Program-made: the position numbers and the translations under genes
Shown here: positions 30,301-45,300 of the stretch, one piece after another
How positions within the stretch are numbered: the stretch's first letter is position 1
How the letters are laid out: each line of letters opens with the position of its first letter
The notes under the pieces: generated by a model
What the model saw: only the letters and a program-made list of their open reading frames with translations
What the model was told of the DNA's origin: nothing
Database searches by the model: none
Origin: Altica lythri
Taxonomy: Eukaryota; Arthropoda; Insecta; Coleoptera; Chrysomelidae
Assembly (NCBI GenBank): GCA_964028335.1
Contig: OZ034808.1
Span: 34,091,379-34,155,378, forward strand
Length of the DNA stretch: 64,000 bases
Direction: 5' to 3'

Positions 30301-33300
30301 TGAAAATTGGATATCCAATCTCTAATATTTTCCTTTACCAGATTCTCTCGAGCCTCGGCTGTCTCTTTCATTATCAACCTTAGGAGCTCATAGTTTTTTC
30401 CTTTATATACATTTTCAAGATAACTAGTTCCCAATTTATTTTAAAATGTCTTGTCCCAGTCTCCGTAAGACTCTTTTATTAGAAACGTGTTCTGTTTACG
30501 ATATCCTCAGAAGCATTCGATAAATCTACATTTTAAATGCCTCTAATCTTCTTATAGATCTTACTCCCAGAATCCATGCTTTAGTTACATACAGGAGAAT
30601 GAAATATAGTGACAAAATTGCATTGGTAAGATTTTTCACTAATACCCATTTTAAATTCCGGATCTAAGGCTTTAGTAATCCATGTATTTGAACTTAGATA
30701 CTGTTTGTACTGATTTATTGTAGAAAATGTTGAAATAATGAACGCATAAAGAAGTGCTTATTAATAAAATTGTGGAAAATTGAGGTAAATGTATAACAGG
30801 TAATAATGATTTTTTAAATTTGCGATAGAAGATTTCTTGACTTCAACTGGTACAAATTTAATATTTTCTATATACAATTCATACAATAGGAAAATGGAAG
30901 GTTTAATTCTATTATTCTTAAACTATTTAAGAGTAAGTAAATACTTATTCTCCACGACCATTAATGAATGTAATAATTCCGACTTCATTTTTAATAATAG
31001 AAAGGGTTCATTCTCACTCTTGAGATAGAATATTCATTCTGAAACACTTGCTTCTTATGTGTTTTGCATGTATTTCCATTCTATAACTAGTGACGGAATA
31101 ACATTCTGTAATTGTTCAACAAAAAACATAGATTGCCCTGCGAATTTTAAAACTGTCACTCAGTTTGTCAGTGCGACGTTCTAATTGTTTTGCTACATAT
31201 TTCAATTTAAATAAAAAGAAATATTACATGGTCGTGGAGAAAATACAGTCTGTTACACGGTTAGAATGAAAATTCGATAACTCGTGGTTCCTCCCGCTCG
31301 CTACGCTCGCGTTCGGAATTCTCCACTCGTATCGAATTTTCATTCTAACCTTGTTACAGAATATACTATTCTGTCATTCTTTTGACACTCATCTTCTCGG
31401 TTCTCTTTTCAATCATTTTATTATTATTTGTGACTCAACCTTGCATATTACATCCTATAAGGAGATTCTATTGATGTTTGAACAAACAATAATTTAATAT
31501 TTTTTGTAATCACTTTATCCTTTGATCTTATTATGTTATACAAGTCACTATTACTTTTTTTTAGGATTTTCAACTTAATCTGAGCAACATGCTTACAGAT
31601 TGGTTTACCAATTTTCTGTGTTAATCCTTCCACTTTATTTGCAGTGTATCAATTTTTCGTTGTATTGTTCTGTTCTTTTTTTGATTGACGTTGTGACTTG
31701 TCACTCATATCCAGGTGATCTTCTTATGCTTTGCTTAGCAATGTCTTTTTTTTTGGAGCCTTCTGACACAGTCACCGGTCGTACTTTAGTCTAATTAGGC
31801 TTATTGTACTTCTTCCATTGGTTCATGGACCCATTCCAGGATCTTGGTACCCTGTAGCAATTTGTACAGGTTTAGAGGATGGGTGTTATATATTTGCGGA
31901 GTCTCTCTGAATTATCCAAAAATTGACTGACTTTTGCGATCCAGTGGCATAATATGTATGTGACTGTTTCAGTTTCTCTTCGGCATAATCTGGAGGAAGG
32001 ATCTCCATTAAACAGTTCCATGGTTTACAGGTGAGGAATCCTGTGATAATTCTTAGCCAATTCCTGCTTGTTATACGCAGTGCTTCAGCTCTTTGCCTTG
32101 GTTAGAGTCCAAATTTGATACCCGTACGTCATAATTGGGATTGAAACATCTGATCCTCATTGTAGTTTTTTGATTTTTAGGGATCCAACTAAAATTTATT
32201 TCCCATGCTAGTTTTGTTTTTCTCCATTAAAATTTTTCTACTCATGTAAGTTTTGTTCTAAGAGCGATTTTCGTTGTCTGGTTTTCTTGGTTATCTTATC
32301 TGTATCTTTTCCCACTTAGACTGATTGTTGAGCTATGTTTTCTGGTTTCTTGAGTTTTTCTACTTCATATATTGTTTTCTTTCCCAAACACATAGTATTT
32401 GATTGTTTTGCTCCATAACTAATCTATCTGGAATTCTGTGTCAAAAAGATTTGTTCAGGAAAATGCTGTTGCAGCTCTTAGTTTGAGGTTCCTTAACTCA
32501 AACAGCTTAGATCTTTAAAACTTCAAAACTTTTTTTCTGTTTTATATTGCTCTCTTTTTGTATCTACTACTTTTTGTTGTTTCTCACGATTTTGTGCTTT
32601 ACACTCTACATAGAATCAGCCAATTTTTTTGTTTGCAATACAGTGTTGTGTAACGCTCGCACCAGAGTTTCTCTTATATTTTGGTAGTTTCGTGCGACAG
32701 TTCACGGTTTCAAAAGTCTCAGTTTGCGTTTTTAAATTACTTTTTCATATCACATGCATTAAAACAGCTTGTTTTGATGTCTGTTTTGTCAGTCGAAACA
32801 AAACAATTTCAGACCAATTCAACTGTCAGTCAGAAACTGACAGTTTTTTCTGCCCTAGGGAAGAAACAAAGTCATTCCTGCCCGGCGCATTCATTTATTT
32901 ATTATTTATGTCTTTATTTCAAGTCTATCAGAATCGCATTTGTAACAAACAAAAGCTAATAAAATCATAATCGTCTGACAGTTGTAGTCAAATCGTTGTC
33001 AAGATATTACTACGCTATTTATCTGAAATAGTCTTACTTCAACTGGTTACAGAGATCAAAACTCGCTGTTTCAATACCTTTTATATGAAAAATATAGTAT
33101 GTGGCACGGGATGAAACAAAGACGGTTTCTGACCGGGCGAAGACAGCCCTCGCTTCGCTCGGGCAGTCACCTCTCGCCCTAGTCAGAAATCGTCTTTTTT
33201 CACCCCTTGCCACACAATATACTATTTTTGTTCCTCAAGGTCTTTATTTATTGTTTTACTCTTTCAAACATCAAAGATTTTCTATTGTTTTGGACATATT

Positions 33301-36300
33301 TCTATAATACATTTCTTGGTTGTAAGAGCTGCCTGAGATCAGAGTAGAATACACACAGTTATTATATTACGTTATCGTATTTTTCAAAATTGTTTATTTC
33401 ATCTTCGTTTTTCGTTAATCGTGTGAAATATACTAACTTCTGTTTCTCTTTCAATGTATGTATTAGATAATATATACACACCAGTAGATACGAAACCAGA
33501 TTAAGAAGATATGTATCTACTTTCACATTTACTAATGAGATAAATAACTCCAATTTGAAAAAGTAAATATATTACAGTCAAAACATTTTTGGTAATATAA
33601 ATGAATACTATGAAATTGGATCAATTTTTAAATTTTCACTGCATAAAATGAATCATAAAGAGAGGCAATATCAGCTTACATAATGTGTAATTTACGTTAC
33701 TCATATATCTTAATTACTATTGTCACATTTACTTTGTTGAAATAATTGTTTTTTTTTATTCGCGGAAATGATTTATCTCAGATACAAAGAAAACAATTTT
33801 CTTCCGTATTTTTCTGCGGGTGCCCAGAAATTTTTTAAACAAAGAATGTGATAGTGAGATTATAGCAATTGAACATAGTATATTGTGTGGCAAGGGGTAA
33901 AACAAGACGATTTCTGACTAGGGCGAGAGTCATCGCCCGGTCAGAAATCGTCTTTGTTTCATCCCGTGCCACACACTATATTTGCATTGAAACAGCGAGT
34001 TTTGATCTCTGTAGCCAGTCGAAGTAAGAGTATTTCAGACCAATGCAACTGTCAGTCAGAAACTTTCTGTCAGACAGAGTTGAAATAATGACATTTGTTT
34101 CTGCCCTAGTGGAGAAACAACGTTGTTTCTCCCCTAGGGCAGAAACAACTGTCAGTTTCTGACTGACAGTTACATTGGTCTGAAATTGTCTTGTTTCGAC
34201 AGTCAAAACAGGGATCAAAACTAGCTGTTTCAATGCATGTGATATGAAAAAAAATATTTGTAATCCCATAATAGTTTGTATATTATTCATTCAGATTAAT
34301 TTAGGGTACATTACGTGTAATCCTTATAGAATTATAGGTCAAATGTTAACAACTTCATGGCGGCAAACAGCTGCGTAAAGAATAAATAATTTTTGCATTA
34401 CTTAAATCAAGATTCTCGTACCAAACACACAGTGAATTTGTATGATATTTTTTTTCTAAGCTAGGAATCACTCTCTCCAATTTATGATCAAAATGATAGT
34501 AGTTTTTATCATATTTGAATAAACCTAAACATAAACATTTGAATCTTGTTAAATATTTTTCCATTCCAGCATTGTAAAAAGATTTTATCATAAAAGTTTA
34601 TCTGGTAATTCAATTAAGTCTATTATGTTCTAAGAAAAGTTTAACTAGTTTCTATTATCCAAGGTTTAAATACAAAGATGAAGTAAAAATCGTGCAAACC
34701 AAATAAATATTTAATGCAAAACCTCAGAAAAGACAATATTTACTTAGTGAACAATGAATTTGCAAAAGACATTCTTGTTGTTAGTGTCAGTATTTTGCAT
34801 CGGTCAATCTCGTGATTCTGGTATCTTGGTAATCGATAAATTTCGTAATGATTTTTTAAAATCTGAGAGTGAGTTATGGCAAGATGTTTTGAGATTCGCA
34901 GATAACAACATTAAGGAGACAGAAGTTGTTGAGAATGGTGTTGAAGTAAATTTAATTAAAAAACTAGAAAATTTTGGTGACCAGTGGCAAAAAGTAAGTT
35001 TAGATAACTGGTGTATTGTATGATGTTATTTGTATAAAACGTATAGCACAGAATGTAATAATCACAGACTAATGGTTGCTCTACAATTTCTTTCCCATCG
35101 ATCATTTATAATACCAAGAGCCTTGATCAGAAGATTTCTATCGCTCGTGTCTCTCTAGAACTTTCTGCTAATGAAGCAGCTTTCTTCACCACCCAATCTA
35201 GTCCGTTTAAAAATGGGGTAAAAGTCCGGGAAATTGCGAAACGGATGAGACCACTTGTCCCCTACGTATTTTGGGCCGCTGATCACGAAAATGAGGGTTA
35301 AAGATTCCGCCAGTGGTTGGAACACCCCTAAAAATGCAAAAAACACCCCTAAATAGGGGTGTTTTTCGAATATTTTCGTTGTTTTGCAAATGTAGCCATC
35401 CTATATGTTTTTTGAGGCGCTGATTACAAAAATGGGGGTCAAATCTTGCACCAAGGGTAATTACCACCCCTAAAATTGCCCAAAACACCCCCCAATAGGG
35501 GTGGTTTTCGACTATTCCTGTTGTTTTCCAAATTTAGACATCTTATATGTTTTTTGGGGCGCTGATTACGATAGTGAGGGTGAAAACTTATATTGTGGGT
35601 CGAACCACCCCGAAATTGCACAAAAAAACCCCGATAGGGGTGGTTTTTGACTAAAATTGTTGTTTTTCAAATTCACACATCTTATATGTTTTTTGGGGCG
35701 CTGATTACGAAAATGAGGGTGAAAACTTGCATTGAGGGTCGAACCACCCTCAAAATTGCCCAAAACACCCCCCAATAGGGGTGTTCTCGACTGTACTTTC
35801 ACAAATTCATTGATTTGTACCTCTCGTCCGGGGTTTTAAAGGATGTAGAGGCACCGACTGCAATAATAGCTAAAGAATGTTGACTATCCAAGACTTCGAT
35901 GAAACCGAAGATTTGGAAGAGGAAATACAATTAGAACTTGAGCCAGAAATATTGATTCAGGAAACTGAAAATCAATGGGATACGAACGATTTTTGCGATT
36001 CACAGATAGGTTCAGAAGTTGATTGGGACGAAACAACTACAGAATTTGACGAGGATGAAGAAATTTCTTCTCGCAAAATACCCAGACTAGATTTAGATAT
36101 AACTGTATAGCGATATGTTGTAAGGACTTTGATACTTGTCATATTTCATATTGATTAATAAAAATAAATTCCATTTCCAGTTTTTGGATTTTGTATTTCA
36201 TTTTTTACCAAAGTCCACTGGTTGGTAGGGGTGTTTTGTGCAATTTTGGGGGTTGGTTCGACCCTCAATGCAAGTTTTCACCCTCATTTTCGTAATCAGC

Positions 36301-39300
36301 GCCCCAAAAACATATAAGATGTGTGAATTTGAAAAGAACAATTTTAGTCGAAAACCACCCCTTCGGGGGTGTTTTGTGCAATTTTGGGGGTGGTTCGACC
36401 CTCAATGCAAGTTTTCACCCTCATTATCGTAATCAGCGCCCCAAAAAACATATAAGATGTCTAAATTTAAAAAACAACAGGAATAGTCCAAAACGACCCC
36501 TATTGGGTGGTGTTTTGGGCAATTTTAGGGGTGGTTATTACCCTTGGTGCAAGATTTGACCCTCAATATCGTAATCAGCGCCCCCAAAAACATATAGGGT
36601 GTCTAAATTTGAAAAACAACAGAAATAGTCGAAAACGACCCCTATTGGGGGGGTGTGTTGGGCAACTTTAGGGGTGGTTGTTACCCTTGGTGCAAGATTT
36701 GACCCCATTTTCGTAATCAGCGCCTCAAAAAACATTTCAAACCTTATTATTCCCACCATCAGGCAATGGGATAAAATAGCTGAATGCAGACTTGTCATAC
36801 ATACGTGTTTTACCTTATTCTAAAGAGGAGAGCAATCAAATAGCTATTTGGGGGATGTAAAGAAAATGAAAAACAGTGGAGCACATACTGTGTGAGCGCT
36901 CTGAATCCGAAAATCCATATTACTTGAGTACTCGCTTACTCTAGCCTACGTTAATGCGATCCCTGTCATTGGTTTGTTCAACCAGGTGATTCAGGCACCA
37001 TGAAACCGGATTATTTCCTATCCTGTTTTTCCAAGCAACCGCCTCTGGTGGAACTACAAAGGGCAATTTTAGTCTAAATATATAAGGTTGATTTAATTTG
37101 AAACAAACTTTCCCCAGCGCCGATAAAGCATATGGACTTTTCTCCTGCTTAACGAGATGATCCTTGGTTTGTTCGACCATTTAAAACACTAAGAACGACA
37201 GGAGCTTATGGACAGCGCAGCCAATCTCAGTTGTCTCAGAGGAACTAGGTAAAGATCCGTACAGGAACCACCAAGATTGCCGAAACGTTGATCGAAACTG
37301 GTAGGGAACGATCAGGTAAAGGTTGAAGCTTACCTGTAACACTAAGACCTGTGTGTGTCAACAGTAGTTACGCTCTCAATTACACCTACAGAGAGCCGGT
37401 TGACGAGAATAAGGAAGAGGCAATCGGTTGAGATATCAGATTGGTGCCCACCTTTGCTCAAACTATTCGAGATTAGCGACCTGTGCAGATTATACGCCTT
37501 GTACTCTTAGCTATTTAGTGTCTTTGACCTATCTACTCTATCGGAAACACTATTTGGCTTTAGATGTGTGGCACTGTTGTCTCGTGAAACCTCAGAGAGA
37601 CCACAATTAAACGCTGGAAGGGGAGCGTTCCTAATAACGGTACTATTAAACTATACTCATCTGCTACAGTGCTAATCTCAACTTGAATAAGGGCTCTTAG
37701 TATGACAGATTTTATTCCAGGTGCAGACCATACGGTAGGGAGGACAGTGGTACGTCTTATGAGGAACCCCTAATTCTGAATGGTTAGTTATTGTTTACCT
37801 TCTTTGCAGCTTCGGTACCTGATCCTGATGCGAGCTATTCTGTTTTACTCTCAGGAGTTTGGTGGTAGAGCGTAGTTCAATCTTCCCAACGTTGCAAATT
37901 CAACCTTTGTACAAATAAAGAAAGTTATATTTAGTGATTCATTCTGTGCTCTACGTTTCATATGAGTAGACTATAACTATTTTGTTAGAAAAAAAATGTC
38001 GTACATACTGAGAAATACTGAGAAGTAGTTAAAAAATTAATTATAAATAATAATCATATAACAATGCAATTTTTTATTAAGAATCGTAAATTTTGCAAGG
38101 TTACTATGTCTGTAACTTGAAAAATATTCTAGGCTTGCTTACTATAATCTTAGTAATAATAACAACAGTTTTAAACAATGTTACCTACACTTGGTCAAGT
38201 AGAAACAATTTGTATTAGAAATAAATAATCGCAGTAATTAATGAAATAATTTTTAATCTAAAAAAGAATATCATTCTTAAAATAATATCGAATTAAAAAT
38301 GCAGTTATTTGATGTTGAAAATGTAAATAAATGATTAAACGTTTATTTCTATTCTTTACTGACTCAACACTAAGAATACAGTTCGGAACAAATACTCTAG
38401 TCAACATCTTCAAAAACGTGAAAAATTCTTTCAAGTGTTAGGAAAATACTGGAATTTTTTTCAAATTTTTAAAATAACATTTTATGTCATAGAAAAAATA
38501 TTTTATCTGATAAACACCGTTTAGCGGTAGCGCGCGCATGCCGCAAAAGCCGCTCAAAGCCCCATTTTCAACGTCAAATTAAAATTATAAATAATGGAGA
38601 TAGAGTTCCGGGAGGACGGACTTTTTTCCTCCTCTTTAACGAGCTTTTTTCAAAATTGCTTAAATATTAATATTTTTCGAGTTATTAACAAAAACATAAA
38701 CATCTGTTTTTTTCATCTTATTTTCTTAATATTAATTGCAATTTTTTGCCTGCACACTTTTCCTTCAAAAACATTTTTCTAGAGGTGATTCCGAATCCAA
38801 TGAGCTATCGCTCATATTTTTAGGACCTTTATTTTAATTTTTCACGTTTTTGAAGATGTTGACTAGAGTAAAAAAGGTTTATACCCACAGTTCTTCCAAT
38901 GTCAATGAATAGAGATATACTTAACAAAAGATACCCTGAATAAATTTATTCAACCTTGCATTTTAAGTTGTTAATCATCCTTTTCAATTTATTATCACAG
39001 TATAACTTTATAGGAACTTTCAAATAATCCTTTCACTTTTGATTCTCTCAACTTTTTTATTCAAATTAAAATTTTATATCTTAGAATAAAATAGTTTAAT
39101 CTAATTTAAAAAACGGGTGTGGGACTGCCGGTAGAAGTTAAACTTCTATGCACGCGCCCGGGTTTAGAAATTTGTATGGGAATGATTTAGCAAAATCATT
39201 ATATATTTGAAACTTGGACCTACTATACTATAAATCCAAACTTTCGTGTCCATTTTATAGGTTAAAATACAATGTACAGTCAAAAAAAATCCACATCGTA

Positions 39301-42300
39301 TAATAAAACTATTCATCTTTCCAACAGTATGTTACAAAATATCGCTTATCGAGCAAAATCTAAAAATATTCATTGCGAAAATATATATCGTGTGTACATA
39401 ATATCTACTAAAAACCGTATAAAGTATAATGTTAATCAGTGCCGCCAACGTGTGCAGTATCAAATATTTTGACTAGCGTATAGGTTGGCCAAAAGGTGAG
39501 GGAGCTTCTTTAATAGAGAAAGATCAAAGAAAGAGAGTTATGTAATAACTAAGCCTTAAATTGCGAATATCCAAGAATAAGTCACGTAGGTGACGTATTT
39601 GTTGACCCCTTGTACAAAGTTAAACTCGAAAATTTCCGAAGAAGTAACTTATACGCATATGTAACGCGATGAATGTAAGAATATTTATAATATTTATAGT
39701 AATTTTGTACAAATAATGATAGAATTTTTATAAAATAAATTATAATTTTCCAAAAAGTTAACTGAAATACATTTCTTAAAAACTCTGTTTATGTAGCCAA
39801 CAACCTCAAAAGTATAGTGTAGAATATATAACCCATACTGCAACCATGTGACGGTACTATAGACTACAATACAATAATCATTACTAAATATTATTAATAT
39901 AAAATACTAAATTTATAAGTATACTTACGTGACAGAATTATAAAATCATCTGTCGAAAACAATGTGAAACGTCAATATGATACTAAAACATTAGCTCATA
40001 CTGTTTTTTGTATATCTATCTCTTTTCAATGTACTGAATGTTTAAACGGTATTCAAATGACTTATAGTTATGACTCTCTCATACTCACGCCATTACATAT
40101 GTAACCTAATGTAATGATTTTGTCGATTTAATTTCATACAAATTTTTAATGCCGGGCGCGCGAATAGAAGTATAACTTCTAAAATGTATATTTTACCGAA
40201 ATTGCAATCCTAAGGTTTACAATAAAAAATAAAAGTTATTTAAAAATTATTCACTTTATAATTGCTTTGTTTTCTAATATTAAAAATGTTTCTATTAACA
40301 CTGAATAAACTCGTTGGAATTTTAAGAGGTGTATTTATAAACTTTAAATTTAGATTATATCGATAAGTATATCTCAGTAAATACGATGTTTTTTAAATCT
40401 TTCAAAAGTAAGTAACACTTTTTCAAAAAAGGAATTTCCCAACGATTTAACCTACAACTTGGGATCTTTGGATAGCGTGTGGTCCTTCCAACTTGCTCTT
40501 GCAGATCTAAGATCTATTTATGCTTTATACGAAACTTTTCGACGATTTCAACAGCAACAAACAGCACCAAATAGAATACCCTCACCAAAACAAGCTTGGT
40601 TGGATTTAGCGAGTACTGTTTTATACGATAAGGATAATGTAAATGAAAGTTTAACCAGAATTCAAGATATTATTATAAAGGAGAGATTATTCGAAAATGC
40701 TAAAAAGGTATTGGGTGTTTGTTATTCTTTTTATTTTTTTTATGTAACCTAAAGATTTATAATAAAGAATTTTTTATTCGAAGTCTAAGAAACCATTATT
40801 TTTGAATGATCATGGATCATTCATTATCTAAGGCATTATTGATAAATAGGTATTGTGGTCATAAAAAATAGTATATTACATAACGAGTGTGGAAAGGCAT
40901 ACTTTTCACACGAGTGCGACAATCCTACGAGTGTGAACAAGCACTTTCTGGACAAGTAATGTATACTATTTTTCCTACGACCACGAGATAACTTTACCAA
41001 ATATTGTGTTATGTAATTGTAACAGGTTCTACTAGTCTAGTTCTTTGTATTTAGTTTATATTATAAATAATGCTGTTTTATTTACGATACTTTAGTAAAA
41101 TAAAATACATACAATCATACAAATATTTATAATTAACATTTATTGAAAAACAAAACAATAACTATAAACGACGAACAGATATGAAAATATTATATTGTAA
41201 AAATTTCCAAAAGATAGATACCTACTTCAAATATAGAACTGAGCACATGCGCTGTGTTAGCTCATTGTCTTACGTTATAACACTAAAAGTAAACCCTTGT
41301 TCGATTCCAGGCGTTCAATAATTTTTTTCAATGACATGTGTGAAAATGTAGCACTTTTTATTATGGTCGAGAGTGTGATAAGTGTTACTTTCAAATTTAG
41401 TCATGGGAAAACGTTTTTTTTTATCATTTTAATAGATACCACCTATTACGCGCAATAAATTAAAGTACAAGAACAATATTATGGTGAATCTGTTAGAACT
41501 TGGGAATCGGTAGAGATGTTTAACGTATATCAAACCTTTTTTGAGAATTAACATGGTTACCATACTGGATCTAAAGATTTTCTACCGAACAGGACTTTGG
41601 ATGGAGTTTGTCTTGTAGATACATGAAAGCTGATCGGTATGCCAATAAGAATAACGAAATGTGTCCGTTTCAGTCTCGTTGATGTTCAGAGTTAACTTTT
41701 GATAGATAGTTGACCAATTCTTTCAGACTGAAGCTGAAGTGGAGGATTTCTCGCCTTACGAATCTCAAATTTTTTACAGACTTCTGGTAACAATCTGCTC
41801 TTCTGTCTTAGTCAGACTGTAACCAAGTAAAACAAAGCTCATGACATCTTCACCATCTTAAAGGACACTTCTTTTTAGTTACCATTATCTTCAGCCGATT
41901 TACCACTTCCTGTAGACATTGCTGATCCGATACTTCTTGATACACCTCTTGGTTATTTTCAGTTATAATGATGATAACGCATCTACAAACGCTTTGGGGC
42001 ATGGTAGACAAAGAATTCTCTATATGTCTGCGTCTTTTAAGCCATCGACAAAAGGTCCCATAGAGTTTTAGTTAAGGTTTGGACATCAATGTGAAAGATA
42101 TTTCAGGGAATACCTTAAAAATCAACAGAATAAGCAGTGTAGTTAAGTTAATATGTTATTAACGATGTATAACATAAAACAAAATAATCAGCCCGTTACT
42201 GTCCCACTGTATGGACAAAGGTCTCTTCTCACAAGGAGAAGGAATGAGCATTTAATTACCACGCTTGCTCATTGCGGGTTGGTGATTTCAGACAATTAAG

Positions 42301-45300
42301 TCAACGTTTCATCACAATGTTTTCCTTCACCGTATGTGCATGGTGTTTCTAGGTGTTAGTGACTTTACTTATGTCCCTGAAAAGTCACATTGTTACATGT
42401 CGGGATTGTTCGGGATTGAACCCACAACCTCTTGCACGATATTCGGAAGGTTTTGAAGATAGTACATCATGAATTGGCGCCCACATCTTACAAAGTCAAG
42501 TAGCAACTAAAAAGTATTTACTCGTTTTTATCAACAAATCTGTAACTTTTTTATTTTGTTTTCGTAAAATGAATACAGTTGCTATATGAACCTATTGCGC
42601 TCGATATCTTCTAATGCAGTATCGACTTTGGCTTCTAAGAGCTGCGTTCATCTGTCCAAATAGAATATCTTAGCAAGATAAGTTCAGATATACCGAGAGT
42701 GTTTCAGTGTAGTACATGGCAACTGTTCAATTTTTTACCGCGTTAATGCAGTTGTATTGAACCGAGTATTAAACAGATGTAGCATAACATCTCTCTCTTT
42801 GTTTTGTCACCTCCAAAAGTTGGTATGTGGAATTTATAATTTGTTCGTTGAGAAAATCAACATTTAAGGTTTTTTTACAGTAAAAATTTAATCGGAAAAA
42901 TCTTTTTACCAGATGACCGAAATTTGGCTTTGATCGATGGAGCTTTGGTTTCCTTTCTCACTTATTGGTACATTCCTGTTTCGAGACATTTTGTAATGAT
43001 GCAACTAAGTTACATCAAAAATCTCTATTTTTCAGCTTCATAATCGTCCAAATACCGTTTACACACTTCCATGCCATTTCCTTTTGATCCTTAATGAGAA
43101 GACGAGGAAACCATCTTTCCGAAACCAAAGGTCATCATGAATAATTACCTGCGCACTGCCAAAGCTGATTTTTATCTCGGAAGAAGTTTGAATCCTTGAT
43201 GTTTTATAGTCTGAGCTGCTCCTCACAAGTCGGTTAACGGAAAGAATATGTTTCTTTGTCACGTTGAGTAATTTCCTATTCTTCTACAATAGTTTGTGCT
43301 AGCAATACGCAAAACACTTTTAGGAGTTATCTCCGAGCTGTGCTTTAAATCTCCTCAACAGATTGATAAAATTTTAATGATAATACTTTACGCAACGGTC
43401 GAAAGTACTTCGTTCTCAGTTATCGCTGTAGCTACCGTAGACATTTCCACCTATGTAGTTTAGATATAATGTTTCTTGTAGTTCTCCGCACAGTCCAGTC
43501 CATATTTGATTCATCGTCGTATTTGCAAAAATTTAGATTAAGACTTTTATTTCAAACATTAAAACAAAATAAAATGATTGTTTTATTGTTGCATGATATA
43601 TTTTTACCTATAGTAATATAGACTTCAATGGACTATAAATAATATCATTTTATGATTTATCATTTTTTATTCATATTATACAACAAAACTCAATTTGTGT
43701 TTAAAATAATTTATTATGAAAGCAATCAAATTTTAATACAACTAGATTTTATTAAAGTAATTTTAAAATATATATATTTTTTATTTTAGGAAGTCGAAGG
43801 CGCTATGCTATGCGATTCAAAACAATCACCACAACAAGTTCTATATCATCTTTTCAACAGCATAGCACTTACTGAATTAAAGGGTTATTCAATGATACAG
43901 TTTTCATACATGCTGTTGAAACTTTATAATAAAGGTAAAGTATTATTAAAATCTAGTGGATCACTCAAACTCTTGCAGTTGGAAAGTTGGAACGTAACAT
44001 AGAAATTATTATTATTAAATCAAGATACGCGTTCCAATCTCTAAAGATTCTGTTTGTAAGAAAGTTTTGTCGACACAGCTTTTTAAACTTTTCGCGCACT
44101 ATTTTATATCGATAACCTCGATTCCGCAGATTGTCACTGAGCACAAATAAACCAAGGTAGAATATTGTATGTCTTGATCAGAACCCCAGAGAGTTTCCTT
44201 TCTTGGAGGCTACATAATCCCAAGATTTGAAGACGTTCTTTAGAATAGAGATTACAAATTGCTGGTGAAAGTCTGGAGATTCGCCTTTGAGCTTGTTCAA
44301 GAGCATAAATGCCTTTTTCAAAGTAAGGGTTCCAAATTGAAGCATAGTCCAAGATGGGACAGATGTAGGTTTTGTAAATAGTAGCTAACAATTGTGAAGA
44401 CCGATTTTTGAAAAATAGTGTAACCATTTACATTACTCGGTCAATCGAAGCTACAACCCTAAGATCTTTCTGTTGGGAAGAACTGATAATATTTACACCA
44501 TTGATGTATCAGCTCATACGTAATTTATTGTGTCCTAGGTGAAGAATTTTACATTTTTGTACAAGTTCTAGAAGCCATTACAGTACACCATTGTTCAATT
44601 CTACTCAGATCGTTAATCAGTTCATTCTTCTGATAGATTTGTTCCTTCCATCTAATTATTTATTATGTTTCTAAATCTTTTTAATTCTTCCTTAGTCTCC
44701 ATTTTTATATCAACTAATTCTTCAGAAGAATCCATACATGCATCAGAATTTTGAACTAAAATATCAAACATCTTCTTTGTGGTATCTCTATCCAAGCTTA
44801 CTCGACCTCGTTTCAAATAGCTGCCAGTATTTGTGGAGGATATCACATACATGAAAGATTTGGAGACCTAGGTTGCCAGGAAAAAAAGTTACTTGAATGT
44901 GATTAGATTGTAGAACTAAAGTACACATATATTCTTGTGGTATCAACTTAAGCTTCCTCGACTGCGTTTTTCATAAGAATTTTTTTTCTTCTCCATATTC
45001 GATACATGAGAAATTTAGAGACCTAGATTGCTAAGGCAGAAATTTACTGCAAGTGAGTAGAATCTCGAACTAAAATAACAAATATCTTCAGGTGGTGTCT
45101 TTATCCAAGCTTCTTCTGCCTCTAGTATTTTTAAAGAATGTGGTTAGAAGGTAAGTCTTCTGTCCTTCATATTCCATACATAAAAGATTTTAAGACCTAT
45201 GTTGCCAAGAAAGAATGTAATTAGAATCTAGAACTAAAATATCAAATGGCTTCTTGTAGTATCTCCATCCAAGCTTCATCTACCTAATTTCAAAGAGTTA

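Noticed and set aside
32629..32970. Overlapping + strand frames of 113 and 92 codons
   Set aside because: They lie in a repeat whose second copy (33970-34255) does not keep either frame.
35155..35802. Overlapping minus-strand frames of 60-93 codons rich in RNQRPKKHI
   Set aside because: They are translations of the tandem units in the foldback arms; the mirrored arm gives the same peptides on the + strand (36238-36559).
35877..36110. The acidic ORF as an internal exon of form B of the DUF4803-type gene
   Set aside because: No phase-0 acceptor with a pyrimidine tract lies in front of it, it ends in a stop, and its composition does not suit the family; exon 2B at 40432 fits directly.
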